Shown: piece by piece, positions 1 through 12,983 of the stretch
How positions within the stretch are numbered: position 1 is the stretch's first letter
Layout of the letters: each line of letters begins with the position of its first letter
Assembly: GCA_030142905.1 (NCBI GenBank)
Contig: JASJOG010000054.1
Coordinates: forward strand, 496,001-560,000
Origin: Heliopora coerulea
Lineage: Eukaryota; Cnidaria; Anthozoa; Scleralcyonacea; Helioporidae
Direction: 5' to 3'
DNA length: 64,000 bases
Notes under the pieces: model-generated
What the model saw: the letters and a program-made list of their open reading frames with translations, nothing else
Told to the model about the DNA's origin: nothing
The model's database searches: none
Program-made: the position numbers and the translations under genes

Positions 1-305
1 GAATCTTGTATTCCATGGAAAGATGGCTGAAGAAGAATTCTAAGAGTGTTAAAGGAAAGGCTGCGCAAGAGAGGTGGGATATATTAAAAAGCAAATTAAA
101 CTGGGACGAGGAGGATCATAAACAAGCATTAAAGATACTGAAGGATCTCAGGGTTGATGATGCTCACCCAAAAGATGTCGACTTAGGGGAAGCAAGGAAA
201 CAGTTGACAGAAGGCGACTATATTGCAGAGTGCGATAAAAAAATTTGTCAAGAGATCATTGACATGATTCCAAAAGCGAAGTCTATCAATCCAGGGGAAG
301 GATAA
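1..305 (+). CDS. C-terminal end of coiled-coil array gene (copy A), cut by left window edge
   Basis: The open frame enters from the left edge (first full codon at base 3) and stops with TAA at 303-305, giving about 100 residues. They match the last 100 residues of the genes at 16835-17863 and 42548-43555 almost word for word, including SMERWLK, NWDEEDHK, DDAHPKDVDL and KKICQEIIDMI. The coiled-coil part must lie left of the window. The first ATG inside (15-17) is an internal methionine, not a start, because the homologues run through it. The function is unknown. The 3' flank is the start of the duplicated spacer that also follows the other copies. Confidence 0.85.
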   Translation, partial: ILYSMERWLKKNSKSVKGKAAQERWDILKSKLNWDEEDHKQALKILKDLRVDDAHPKDVDLGEARKQLTEGDYIAECDKKICQEIIDMIPKAKSINPGEG

Positions 306-622
306 AATTGACGAAACTAATGTGATTACTACACCTTATATCAAAACATAATCAGTGACGGATTGGATGGGCTAAAAAGCCCGATTTTAATTGGGATTAT
401 TTTACATGAAATTAAAAACTTATGCAACAATATGTTAACACAAAATAACGTTTAACACCACACGTGTGCACTAGCCACGACTACCACTATAAAACAATAA
501 TTTAAGGGAAGTAAAACTTCGCATGGTTTCTTATTCAGAAACTGAACACAGCAATTACATGAATGAATCGGTAAAGCTATACAAGAAGTCGAGAACAGTC
601 TTAACAAGCAAAACAGTACTAT

Positions 623-865
623 CAGCGGCGGATTTAGGCGGGGGCACATAGGACAGGCACCCCCATTTTTTAGATAAGTTGTCGTACGATTTTTTGTTCA
701 GGTACAAAACACAAGCATTAAACATATCGACTACCCAGAAATTCTGTTTCAAACAACACCGGAAACGACAATAGCATAAAAATTCTTCCATGGCACATAG
801 CGGAAATGAATTCGTAAAAATATTGTGCCCCCCTTTCTCAAAATTCTGGATCTGCCCAACTACTG
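623..865. mobile_element. MITE with CAGTGGCGGAT-type ends (copy 1)
   Basis: The left end reads CAGCGGCGGATTTAGG. The right end, reverse complemented, reads CAGTAGTTGGGCAGATCC, an imperfect terminal inverted repeat. The same element sits at the orthologous places 18181-18423 and 44053-44302, so it predates the duplications. It has no coding capacity. I could not define a clean target duplication, so the superfamily is open. Confidence 0.55.
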
Positions 866-1483
866 TACCAGTCTGCCCCTACTAACACGTACATTAGTAA
901 ATATTAGTAATATTACCCATAGGGGGGTCGTATTACAGCATAATGATGTTCATTCTACAGTTTACTATGTGTATTTTCTTTGTGGCCAAAGAACTAATCA
1001 TATCATTAACTGGGATTGAACGCATCAACTCCGATTCTGTAGATGGGAGTGAGGGTGGCAACAAACACGACTGACCCCATGGTTGAGCTCTACTAGTCCT
1101 CGATACGTTTCAATACGGAGCAAGATAAGTGAAGGAAAATGATTATGCGGAAAATGTAAAGTTCATGCATAATGCATTTTAAGTTCATAATGCATTTGAC
1201 GTCTTTATGGATCGATTTCACGGTAAGCCAAATAACCAATTCCTGTCATCAAGTGGGAAAGAAGAAGCCAATATGGCCGCCAGATAAATCGATCAGTGTC
1301 AGTCACGGCTCACCTACGCAGCTTTTTTCAGTCTCATTCCTTTTAACATGTTTGTGCATTTTTTGTTAGGTTCTTTGTTTAAAAACATTCACATGAATAT
1401 ATATACACCAATGATGAGTACCACGAAGGTTACACCGTTGGAATGAAAATATAGAGCGCTCAATACCGTTACTGGTAGAGCGA
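866..1483. other. Spacer, no gene seen
   Basis: Non-coding spacer matching about 18424-18960 and 44303-44800. The short open frames in it are not preserved in a way that suggests coding. Confidence 0.6.
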
Positions 1484-1631
1484 ATAAGTAAATACAAAAG
1501 ACAAAATTTTGCTGTCGCTACTCCGAGTTTCACGCGCTCAGGCGATCATCAGGCAACTCGATGATCGCCTGAGATCGCCTGAGCGCGTGAAACTCGGAGT
1601 AGCGACAGCAAAATTTTGTCTTTTGTATTTA

Positions 1632-1636
<5 letters not shown>
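1484..1636. repeat. Near-perfect foldback, Penelope-terminus type
   Basis: Two arms of about 68 bases (1485-1552 and 1568-1635) are reverse complements around a short centre. The arms contain the CTGATGA...GAAAC arrangement seen in Penelope-element termini. The foldback abuts a (TA)n tract and is absent from the matching place in copy 2 (about 18960-19110), so it is a copy-specific insertion or loss. Confidence 0.85.
1514..1557 (-). ncRNA. Hammerhead-ribozyme-like core in foldback arm
   Basis: On the minus strand the order is GTTGC, CTGATGA, a 14-base segment able to form a CGC/GCG stem, GAAA, a tiny ACUC/GAGU-type stem, then UA followed by GCGAC. GTTGC can pair with GCGAC (one G-U) as helix I, and UA fits the NUH cleavage site. 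This is the layout of a type I hammerhead with a minimal helix III, as reported for Penelope-like elements. The base pair next to the core in stem II is a U-U mismatch, so activity is doubtful. Confidence 0.4.

Positions 1637-1672
<36 letters not shown>
1635..1672. repeat. (TA)n microsatellite
   Basis: An uninterrupted AT dinucleotide run directly after the foldback. Copy 2 has different TA/TACA tracts at about 18960-19003 and 19081-19110. Confidence 0.9.
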
Positions 1673-1676
<4 letters not shown>

Positions 1677-1730
1677 TAGCATAATGATAATGAAATACTT
1701 ATCTCTTTTGAGGAGGGAAACTTTCCTTTT

Positions 1731-1768
1731 GACGAGTAAAATCGTCTGGCGTTAGCCAGAGTAAAATA
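1731..1768 (+). repeat. Recurrent double-hairpin motif
   Basis: Two small adjoining hairpins, ACGA-GTAAAA-TCGT and CTGGC-GTTA-GCCAG, followed by AGTAAAAT. Near-identical copies occur elsewhere in the window. Confidence 0.7.
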
Positions 1769-2865
1769 ATGTAATAGAATTAATAATAATAACAGAAAGG
1801 ATAGAATTAACAATTCAATCATTTGGGCGTATTATTTGACTGTCGATCAAAAGTACGGCGTCCTGTTTTCGTCAAAGTTTGAAAAATCGTAAAAGGTAAT
1901 GTTTAATTATTCGGAAATCAGTCTTTCTTCGATATTTCTCTTGGAAATACATTACGAATCCTTTCATTTCTTTGAGCTCTGTTTGAATACTCTTATAGTC
2001 TTTACTTCTAGTAGTTTATCCGGTCAAAACGCATGTAAGACTGCAAGCTATAAAGTACGAATCCCTCAAGAATGTGTCTGTACTTAGTAAATAAAAAATA
2101 AAAAACAAAACATAGTCACATTAAAAATAAAACAGTCACATAGACAAACTTCTTCATGGGCCTTAGGCACGTGCTTATAGTGCCTATTGGTTAATCCGCC
2201 ACTGGTCACTACGATCGAATTGATGAAAGAGGTCGTTATTAATGCATGCCGGCTGCCGCCATTCATTGTATAAAGACGAAGGTGCAGTCGTGAACAAAAC
2301 CTGTTGGGCCAAGTACAGAAATGGCAATAAAAGCAACAATATCGCAGCTTTGGAGCTCATAAACCTACATCCCCGCGCCTTCTTGTTCAATGTTGTTTCA
2401 TCGCTGTTCCCGAAGTCCTGCAAAACGGTTAACTAGGTACAACAACACGGAACTGGAGGAGGGTGAGGGAGTGCTGGTTAACTATAAACTAATTCACGGT
2501 AAGACCAAATTTGAAGAGATTGTCTGAAATGTTTTGGCCAAGACTGTGAATGCACCATTGCCCCAAAAAGTCATCCGCTATGTCCACCATTCACGCCATT
2601 ACTATTTAACCCATAGGTGGGGGGTGGTTTTAGCGCCACCTATCTGCTTTTCGGTAGTCGATTTTAGTAAAAACAGGGGGAACCACGTGAAGGTATCGAC
2701 TTCCCTGGGACTACTCCTGGCGCACTTGGACTTTTTAAGCCGGCCAGTAGACCTCCTGCTGCAGGAGCGGTACATAACCTGTTCGTCCCTTCTCCCCCCA
2801 TAAGCTCATTTTATTCACAGATTTATATACGAATATGTTGATCACTTACAACATTATATGATAAA
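1769..2865. other. Spacer, no gene seen
   Basis: Duplicated in copy 2 (about 19202-20279) and partly at 44906-45340. A remnant MITE end ending in CCGCCACTGG lies at about 2150-2200 and resembles the reverse complement of the element at about 43853. Short open frames here have no recognisable product. Confidence 0.5.
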
Positions 2866-3040
2866 AAAAGATTTCGAACGTCAGGAAATATCTTTAAGAC
2901 CCGACCAGGACCTGTTGCAAAAAAATGCATCTGTGGGCCTTTCAGTGAATCGAAACCGCGACCTCGCGAATATAGAGCATGGCTCTGCCAATAGAGCTAC
3001 CCAGACCGTTGTCGAAAACATGGTCATGAACTCAGGTTAT
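2866..3040 (-). mobile_element. tRNA-derived SINE, family II
   Basis: Read on the minus strand it has an A-box-like GTAGCTCTATTGGCA and a B-box-like GGTTTCGATTC, followed by a tail that matches the SINE units at 46169-47800 (GGTCTTAAA...). The duplicate is at 20280-20460. Confidence 0.75.
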
Positions 3041-6000
3041 ATATATGTGGTGGTATGCCGATGAGCAGAAGGGTATAATCTTAAAGGACATTGTAGCATT
3101 TACACTTGATTAACAGTCAAGTTTACAACATTGATAGAGGAAAATTTTGAGTGTCAGGATACACTTTTAAGACCCGAAACGGATAGATGTAAATTAAATA
3201 CCAATAACATATACCTGTAAGATAGAGATAACCTTTTATAACTAGCTGTTCCTCTCTTCCCGAAAAAAAAAAGAAATAAAAAGCTGTTGTGTATTTTTGT
3301 GCGTGCATACAAATACACCAAATAAACCTATGAGGAATGATTGGAAAGAGTTGACGTGTTGAATAAAAGAACGGATAAAAATGGTTGAGGCTAGAATGAT
3401 GGTTTGATAAAGAGGTACCACTTTTGTCTTATGGCCAAGTTTACCGTAATCTTCCAATGGCCATCTTGTTTCGTGGGCAACTTCACTGTTGCCTTTAAAT
3501 AACTGAAAATAAGGCCAAAATTAAAAAGAATAGGATATCAACATGCCACATGGGGTAAAGTACCATACCACTGATAGGTACCATGTAATTTATGTTAATA
3601 GAGACATACTCGTGATAGTCGAAATGCAAATGTAGCAGTCTGATTAGCTGTGCTACTCGATTTCTTACAGTCCATATAAACAAAACATAGTAGCACACAC
3701 CACTCACACTTCCTCAACAAGGAGCTTCTGGATGAAAATAAGAAAACAAAGCTTTAAAAATCTAAATAATAATAAAAAATGCTTTCTTTTTGTAGACTCT
3801 TTACAATTACATTTGTATCTACCACTGCACCCTTACTGTAAAAGCAAATAAGGAGCAAAAACATAGTGTTTCCTGAACAGGTTTCTGAAGTGATTTTTCA
3901 CAAACATTTTGGGAGATTTTGGGTTAGTTTTGTCATTTATTTATTTTATCATATGTAATACCTGCAACTAGCTTTGATTTTGCAGATTTATATTTGGAAC
4001 TCTCAGATTTATTTTTGTCTTTAACAAAACCTAATTGGCAATACAAGACTGCATTGGAGATGAAAACATGAAAGAGAAGATTTAGGGCTCTCCTTGCATT
4101 TTGTCATCATTTCCATGACATCATACTTATGATGACAGAATTTTGTTTGAAGATACTTTCAAACTGTCTTGGCTTTGAAAATCTCAACTGATTAATTTCT
4201 GATTCTTTCCCAACATGTCAACAAGCATAACTGATTTGCCTTTTTAATTTGTGTTTCTCTGCTTTTTTTTAGTTAACCCATAAATTAAACTGCATGGTTG
4301 CACTTCAAAATTTTATTCTGGCTAATGTTGCACACAGGCAGCAGAATAGGGGGCTATGGGGGGCTAAATTTATGACTAAGGGGCTAAGCCAACAGCACAC
4401 CAAGCATTTTTGTAAAGGAGAGGCTAGAATGTTAAGTGAGCCGCCATTAGGGAGCTTTGGTGGCATAATCCCTGGGGAGTGTCTTATACAGTGATCTTTC
4501 AGAGGTATCATATCCTTTACATCATTCCCTTTTAATTTTATTTTACATTTTTTTTCATGGACACAAATAGAAATAATTTTTGTGGCTGCTAAGGGATGGG
4601 TTTAAGCACGGCCCCTGAGAGCCAAGATAGGCGCAGGGGAAGGTAGGGTCATGGGAAGCCTAAATTTTCTTGATGTCAGAGTTGGTGGGGATTTGGGACA
4701 AATTTTTACAAGCATTCATATTGTATAAATAGTATTTATTGACCATTCTAAATTATCTGAATATCGATATGTCTAAAATTAATTTATTGTATATCATTAA
4801 AGAAAATTGATGGATTAGTATGCCATGACCAGGAGCAGGCCCCTTGCATGGCATGGGCTCTGGGGCAACTGCCCCAACTACCCTTCCCTTAGGTGTGTCT
4901 GTGAGCCTCCCCTCTTATTTTCAAGCCTATTCTTAAAAACTTGCCTTTTACCATGTTGAACTGATAGTTTAAGAATGTTTTCTCGCAAATGATACCCTAA
5001 TTCGTGAAATCAAAGCATGAAAATTCTACTTCAAATGTTTCTATATTTAAACTTTCTGAAATTTTTGCTGAAGGTCAGCAGTATGCACCACCCTTGTTCA
5101 AATTCTCCATGTAAATTAACCCCCAATATCAGACACTGCCCTCCGCCAATGTATATGAAAGTATTACAATGTGCTGCACAGCTGCAAGGGCGCTTTGACG
5201 AAAGGATGCGAGGGCGTTTAGACACCTTGACCAGACACCGCCCTCAATTACTGTGCAGTACCTGGTTCTACATTGACTGAAACTACGGATAAACCTTGAC
5301 TTTTTTAAACTTTAACATATATGTTTTACCCTTTAATGTATTTTAAAAATTTTGTTGAACTTGTCGCCATCTTTAACAGGCTAACATATGTTAGCTATGT
5401 TTGCCAATCAGCTGTTCAAAGCCCGGCTATTGGGCAGTAAATTTTACCATCAAATGTTCAAACCACTTTTAAAACCTTAAAAGGTAGTAAAAATTGTCAA
5501 AACACAACTTCAAGTTTAAACTATAACCAAGGAATACTTACTGAAGAACAAAGACGAAAATGTCTCCATAATCTTACTCTCTCCTCAACGGATGTCATAC
5601 CCAACAAGCCATGTTGCGTCAGACGTCCGACTTCGATGTTTTTCACTTAAATGTTCTGAAGCACCTGTAAGTTGGTCGTCACGATTTCTTTAACAACTCC
5701 ATTTGCAATCTCCGTAGGTTGCAACCAACGTTGAGCAGTAAAACAACAGCTGCCGCCTCTACATTATGGTCCTGCTGGGTTAATACACGTGCTGAAATTA
5801 TCACTGAAGAAGGACCTTTGCGCCTTCTTGGGAATTATTAGCATAATTTACTGGTCGCCCAAGTGGTTGTTCAAGGCAGAGGCTAGGGCATCGGGCCCTT
5901 CAATAATTTCACGAGACTAGGTTTTTCCTTTGGGAAACAAACAGTTGAACAATAAATCGTGCTTAAATAGCTGTTCTGTTCAACAGTTGTTCGTTTAAAA

Positions 6001-7582
6001 TGGTCGTTTGTTTTCGCAGAGTATTTGCAGCTTTTTTCAACCTCCCCAAGTGACCTTCGGTTTGTGCTCAGTGCAGATGGCCTCTTGAAAAATTTGACCT
6101 TGCTACGGCCCCGAAGTCCCATAACTTCCTTGTTTTGCCACTGATGCAAGCATGAACAACTCAATTTCAAGCTGGGTGATAATAACATTCGTGTTGGGAC
6201 GGATTTTAAAGTTCTTAAATATGAACAACCTGTGAATATGAAATTGATTTAGCATGAGATTAGATAGCTTAATTTGATATTTCAAACTCCTAAGGTAATA
6301 AATCTGAATTGAGTATGGTTTTGAAGTGAGTTTTGCCGGGTTTTGTGAGGTTATGAAATAACCAAGGTCAACAACGAGGGAAACGCGCGTGGTATGACCT
6401 GGATGTGAGCTTAGATCGAGGAGATCGAGGCATGGGTACAGCTCAACGAGCATCAGTAGTTCACTTGCACGACAAGCAGTCAGACGTACAGTAGGCTGCT
6501 CCGTAAATCCCATCTCCCACCGTCCCACCCTTCATTCAATGTTTAAATGGTAAGTTCTTTCCACCAATTTGTATTGGTGTGATAGGTGCAAGCTACAGAG
6601 GGGGCAGTGGCCAGTTGAAGATACCGTCAGGTCGGATCTTATTCTGAATCCAAATACTACAGTTTGTGCCAAGGTTCCCCGGTCTACAGCCTGTACCTAG
6701 CCATCCAGTCGGGTAAGTAAGGTGAACGCAGGTGTTAATGACGATTTTTAGTTACCAGTAATCAATAATTCCTATTAGGAATTATTGGTAGGGAATTAAT
6801 ACTATTAGGAATTATTGATTACTTATTAACCGAGTGTGAGGTTTGTGCAGAGGAAAGTATTTGCCCGAGGTTTTCGTACCGGTAGGTGGTGGCAGGTTGG
6901 TGGTAAATAATTTCATTCTCGTTCAATTCTTTTTATAACAGATCACCACTCGTGAATAAAAATCTTGTGCGCGTATAAAACTCTGGAAGGAAATGTTTAA
7001 AGTATAAATTGGAATGGGTTAATAGGTCATACGAGTCTCTTGAAATAACATGTCTTTGAAAATATCTTATTAACCTCTGCGATCAGTAGGGAAATTGCAG
7101 GCAGACTTAGTACGACGCAATTGTAGAAACGACGGTATGCCAGTACACAACAGCCGGTTCCCCTCATTACGTCAGATGAGTACAATACACCACAATACTT
7201 TGCCGTTTTTTCATTTTCATGCAAATATTGAATTCCCAACGCAAATGGAAAGACAATTACTTCCGTTAACATTACAAATAAAATTTCGAAAGGCGTCCCA
7301 GGGGGGTTAACTAGGAATTTCAAAGGGCAGGGGTCGGACGGTAGCATCAAGACACCGTTGAGGCGACACGTAGGGTACATACAAGATTTCCCACGAAAAG
7401 AGAGGGATCGCCACCCCCAACCCCCTCTATTTGTCCCCCTGCATTCTGGTAGCTGTACTCAGCAGATCTATAAAGGGAACCGGCCATTCGCCACATCTAC
7501 GAGGAGGAAGTACTCACTTTGTACAGTCGAAAGAACTCTAAAGTGGGGAACATGGGAGTGTACATCTAAATGAACTTTTCTG
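3041..7582. other. Long spacer, no convincing gene
   Basis: Mostly duplicated at about 20460-24800. The minus-strand open frame at 6103-6528 is open in both copies (also 23679-24104), but most differences change residues and no family is recognised, so I do not call it. At about 4965-4975 lies the empty site of the MITE found at 21992-22524; at about 6681-6685 lies the empty site of the LTR-like insert at 24259-24495. Confidence 0.5.
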
Positions 7583-7982
7583 TAAGAGAAATACAATTCA
7601 GAATAATTATAATTTACGTAGTAGTGATACAGACCTACTCTTGCCTAAGCCTAATAGTGAATTTGTGATGAAAAGTTTTCGATATAGTGGTGCCATGCAG
7701 TGGAATCATCTTGCTGAAGATTTTCAAAAGTCTGAAACTCTTTTTTCTTTTAAAAAGAAAATACGCCTGACGTAATTGTTATTTTATCGCACCAAATTTT
7801 AATTTAAGTTTTTTTTAATCTTTATATAGTTTAATCTTTGCCTATATTGCTTAACTTGTACATAGTTCAGTTTGTATATAGTTATTGTGTGACGCCCCTC
7901 GTGGAAAGCAGCGTATTATGTTGATCGAGGCTAGCGTGTTTAAATAGTTTTACAACTACTGCTACTACTACTACTACTACTC
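7583..7982 (+). pseudogene. 3' end of a non-LTR retrotransposon (LINE)
   Basis: From about 7605 a frame encodes NYNLRSS...LLLPKP, then KSFRYSGAMQWNHLAEDF and SFKKKIRL before TAA at about 7773. This is the usual C-terminal tail of many LINE reverse-transcriptase ORFs (NLR..., GA..WN.LP, FK..L). It is followed by an AT-rich 3' tail ending in a (CTA)n run at about 7959-7981. The rest of the ORF is missing, so it is a 5'-truncated dead copy. The surrounding 7032-8010 block is absent from copy 2, through either insertion here or deletion there. Confidence 0.75.
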
Positions 7983-8010
7983 GGAAAATTTCCAGAATCT
8001 TTTCAAGAAC

Positions 8011-11000
8011 ATTTATCGGTTAACTTTAATTTAGCGTCAGTGGCGCAACTAATTTTCGCAACCATTATAAAGCCAAAAGAACAGATTTGAAGAGTTTGGA
8101 AGCTTGTAAAAAACAACGGCAACAACATTTTGGAATGAAGGTGTTCAGTTTCATAAACTGAGCCTTTGTGTAAACTTTCAAGTGATCTCGTTGAATAATC
8201 TTAAAGATATAACTTGTTATCCAGCTACTCAAAATGTTGTGTGTACTAACTGAAATCACTTATTGTCGCATTTACATATCAAACAAAATGAAATGTTTGA
8301 AAATTAAAGTGACATGCGGACAACCAGTGGGTGATTCTTTATCATTGTTCAAGAGTTCTTTCAAATATAACAAACTTAACTTTCGTTTTGTAGGTACTTT
8401 AATACTAGTAAGTAGTCACGAACACAACAGGAAGCTAAATGAATTTAAGATATGAAGCTATAAGTAGAACAAATATTAGTTTTTCATATTCAGTTCAAAT
8501 ATAAGGACCTAAAAGCTAACGACTTGGGCTTCCAGTAGTGAGTTTTCATTCCCTATCTTTGGTGACATACGGAAGGTAAGTTCCACTAAACCGTACACAA
8601 GGGAGATTGCAAGAACAAATAGTCAACAATTTTTAATGTACTCAGTAAGCCCAACAATTTGGACATCATAAAAAAAGTGCTGGCCATAACAATTACTTTC
8701 GGATTGACGCAGCTCTCTCGCTTAGGTGAACAATGACATAGATTTTGCCATTCCACTGCAACGCAATAAACTCTCTGACTACTGTGTACACCTTTTGCTA
8801 GTTATTCCAGCTTCCACTAGACGATTTCATTCAGCAGAGGAGGGACTTTTAGGATTCAAGGGACTAAAAACTATCCAAATTTACCCTTAGCAATAGATTG
8901 TTCTTCACACCTTTTATTTGTAATTCGAACCAGAGCAAGACTATATTATTCATGCCAGTTAGAAATCACGAACAGTCAACAGGTTAAAATAAAGTAAGAC
9001 AAAGTGCTTCAAAGTTATCTTTCCATGGTAAACATCGGGGTACAATCACAACAAAAAGTGAAAATCATAATTACTTAAATCACAGATATTTTCTATGAAT
9101 CGAGCCAAAGCTATGGCGGAAATAAGAGACTACTTGGAAAAAATGCGGGGCCCATTGGGCGTATTTAAATTCACCAGGCGACAACTTTAGAGTGTATAAA
9201 ACAAAACAAATTTCGATGAGGAGAGTCATCTTGAAAACTCAACATTCGAGTTATAAATCAAGAGAGACAATTTTAAAGTGATATTTCGAATTTATTACAA
9301 AGTCATCATATCACTCTAAAATATCACTGTTTTAATCAAATATTACTTTTTAAAACTGACCCTTGATTTAGGTCGAGTGATGAGTTTTCAAAGGCACGCG
9401 TAATGCTACATCTTTCTACACGTGAATTGCGTCACGGTGAATGCGCTATCATAACACGAAGTGTTTGGCAAAACAGCGTCAAAAAGTTTCCTTGGTTTCG
9501 TTCTCTAACTTCAAATGATGGAATCTCAACGGTGAAATCTATTTAACAAATTGAACAGTGGCAGCCATGCACATTCAATCATTGTGCCAAATTGTGCGAA
9601 TTGTTTCAATTACAAAACTAACGGTATTATGTTTTCGCGCCTGTTTTACAACCCGCATGTCTTTCACACAGTTCATCATTGTTATGTTGGCTTTGAGAGA
9701 GCGATCTAAATATAGATTACAACAGTATTTTAAGCGTTTGACACAGTGACGCTCGGGAAAGAGCTTTTGGAAGCATAAAGAGATACGTTTTTTTAAAGTG
9801 CAGTTCTTCACAAAACGTGATATTCTAACAAAACTAATGTGTAGTGCCCAGCTACGTAATTTTCAGCTTGTTTGTGAAAAAGATCATCAAATGGAAGCAG
9901 TAATAGGATATTCACATAGTTCCATACAGCCTAAATCTTACAAGTATCAACTAACTCAACTACATATCTTCTTTTTTTATCTGTTACCGGTCTCACAGCA
10001 TCAAATTTCGCAATATGTGGGTACGGTAGAAACGGCCACTTTTTGGGATGGGATGAAATACAATTGCATGTTTGGTGTCATTTCAATGAATGAATGACTT
10101 TATTAAAGTGTCAATGGTATTTAGCTCAGAAAAACTAATTGGGTGCACTATAATAAGATTCTGTTTACATTAAATAAAAATATATGATATATCATTTAAG
10201 GAGTTCATCATTTATAATAAAAAACCTCAATGAATATGTACTAAAATTCTTTAAAAATCATTACTATCATCATTACTATCTAATAATACATTACTTTTAA
10301 GACTTATATCCCAATAAATATGGGATAAAATACTTTAAAAATTTTAATCTAAAAGACGTACCCTCTCAACAGAACAGATGACAGTTTTGACAGTTATCTG
10401 TTGTTTTACTCCTATCAGTTTCTTCCTGGCTTTTCGCACAAAATGCCATCGTTCATCAGTTTTGGCAATAAAGACTCCTTGCAGTTCTAAATTTTTTTTA
10501 AAAAATCCCCAGAAGAGATAAAAACTGACAAAAGCTTAGATTTGACATCTTTCCTAACCAGAAGACGTCGATGAGTAGAATCAGCTGGCATTACGAGTAG
10601 TTCGTGCTGAAGATGAATTCAGTACTTTAGACTTAAGCTTTAAGAGTTGAAACGTATTAACAGTAAAAAATTGTTCCCTTGATTCTTACAACTTAAACAC
10701 ATTTTAAAACACTATATATTTGATGTTCTCAGTTATCCTCAAACCTTGTATCGTTTAAGAGGCATTTGACATACTTCATAATTTGCAATCAAGGCTTTTA
10801 AAACTACATTCTACAAATTAAATCATCAGTACGAAACAAGCAGTAATCAGAGTAAAGTAAGAGTAGATTCATTCAAGAAGGAACTGTTCAGATGCCTTCC
10901 TATTGGGTAGTAACATTATTGAAGAATCAAACAGAGGAGCTAATTGAGATGGGCTGGGATCTTTCGTGTCTGGATGTCTCTCTTTGGCGAGCGAAATTGT

Positions 11001-12713
11001 CTGGGGTAGGCCAAAGACAAATATCAGGCGTTAGCTAAAGCAAAATAGTACATGTATAGATGAAGAAGAATTTGAAGTGATTAAAAATCTGGATATGGCT
11101 TGATGCATTTCGACAGATGATACCTTAAGTGCTACGGATACGTTTACGCAACGGAAGGAGCACTTGGAATCGAATGTTTTTGACTCTACATAAAGTACGG
11201 AAATCTTCACTCATAGTATAAGAATAGCTAAGGTCAGCTGAAAATTTATAATACCAAATGCCGAAGCCGTATATACCAATTTGACACTTAAAATAACGAA
11301 ATATTAAAAACAAAGTCCTCCTGTGCTCACTATATTGAATCAATCTACCTTCTGCAGACAAAGAATTTTGTTTTTGACATGTTAATTTTAGGTAAACTTC
11401 CCTTTCGGGGTTAGTGTCACTTGAAACATTGACGGTTCAGTTTTATAAATCAGGGAATCAAAGTAAATTCTATACCACGTCAACAGAAAGTTGTTCTTAC
11501 AACAGAATTTTCCTTCACAAGAAAGAAAACGATTGATTTGTAGCACGTGCAATATTCTCCACGCTGTTATTTACTAGTTCTTCACAGCATGCTTGTGACA
11601 GAATTACCACGTTTCTACGTTATTAATTTTGCCGGGACATAAAATGTTCGAATTTTGTTGTACGACATTGTCCAATAATGTTTGATCGTTATGTTGAAAA
11701 AAAACGGCGATACGATGCATCGACAGTTTATCACTTGTTCAGCAAAATGTATGAACGAATGCAAACTGTTGGACCCAAAGATGCATGTACGCCAATTTTG
11801 TACAATGTTCGAACGTTTATCTGGGTCTTCAGAGCCTAGTAAATTGTTATTGTCCGAAACGTCAATAAACTGGCAAGAAATAGGATTGAATAAAAGATTT
11901 TCATAAGTGGAAAAAACAAAATTCACAAGTTCGTTGGAAATTCGTTGATTATTTTTTTCTCCAAAATTTTTAAGAATATATTGTTCAATGGCGTCGCCGA
12001 GGCTAGCTAGTTTAAACTCACGATTACCACCATACGTCTACATTTATATTGTTACTTATACTACTTACAGTATGTTTATATTATTGTATATAACTTATGT
12101 TACTTATATTATATTACTTATATTATATTATTATACACTGTTATTAATACAAGTTATTTGTTCAATTAAATTATATAATTGAGCAATATATACTAAACAA
12201 AATAGATAGCAATTAAAATAAGCCACGAACGATACTTTTCAACGAGTAACTTCTACATCAGTCTACGCTAGTTCATTCAGGTCACGAAAAAATTCTCGTC
12301 TACAATGTCTGCGGCTAGTTTTAACCGCCATGGTTTACACTATCCAGTTCATTTTCTTTCGTAGTAACCAATGGCCCAAATTGTTTTGAAATTTGAATTC
12401 CAACATTATTCAATCGCACTAATCTTATATTCTTGTACGAATCTACTTTCGCATATTGACAAAAGCGAACGATGACTTCGACTTCATGATTCGGTGACCC
12501 ATCACATCAACCACCTAAACATGCAAGTAGTTCCATTCAAGAATTCTGTCTCAATTAAGATCTTCAGAATTTTTCTGGAAATTGGAAGAACGAACGACAG
12601 TTCCTCTCTTTCCTGACGTGAGCAACTCTTGAGTATTTTACCTTGGATAACCATAAACGATTTTAGTACTCAAGTCGAGGTTGTTACTCTTTCCTGACGG
12701 TAGGTCTCCCATT
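8011..12713. other. Long spacer, no gene seen
   Basis: Duplicated at about 24831-29385. It includes a repeat-like block at about 9176-9395 related to 26010-26225 and to 56455-56690, an indel at about 10025-10388 absent from copy 2, and a TTACTTATATT-rich tract at about 12040-12150. No frame has a recognisable product. Confidence 0.5.
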
Positions 12714-12751
12714 GACGAGTAAAATCGTCCAGCTTAAGCGAGAGCAAAATA
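12714..12751 (+). repeat. Double-hairpin motif, diverged
   Basis: Keeps ACGAGTAAAATCGT; the second hairpin has changed to a GCTTAAGC palindrome. Confidence 0.55.
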
Positions 12752-12945
12752 CCACGGGGTCGCCACCGGCAACAAAGAGTTAATGCTTGAGACTTGTATT
12801 TCACTGTTTCTTAATGGTTTGTCTCACTTTAACAAGTAGTGTCGCATGGATTAAGCCAGTGCAAACTACTAATGCATTAAAGTATAAAATGCTTACGGTC
12901 TCCACCATCTAGTCGTTATCTATTAACTTAAGTTTGGTCCTCCAT

Positions 12946-12983
12946 GAATAAATAAAATCGTCTGACGTTAGCCTGAATAAAAT
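12946..12983 (+). repeat. Double-hairpin motif, diverged
   Basis: TAAAATCGTCTGACGTTAGC core with AATAAAAT tail; a second copy of the motif within 240 bases of the previous one. Confidence 0.5.

Noticed and set aside
6103..6528. 141-codon minus-strand open frame, also open at 23679-24104
   Set aside because: Most differences between the two copies change residues, no family is recognised, and it lies in spacer DNA; consistent with chance.
7027..7380. 117-codon minus-strand open frame
   Set aside because: Lies in the block absent from copy 2, has no recognisable domain and overlaps other frames.
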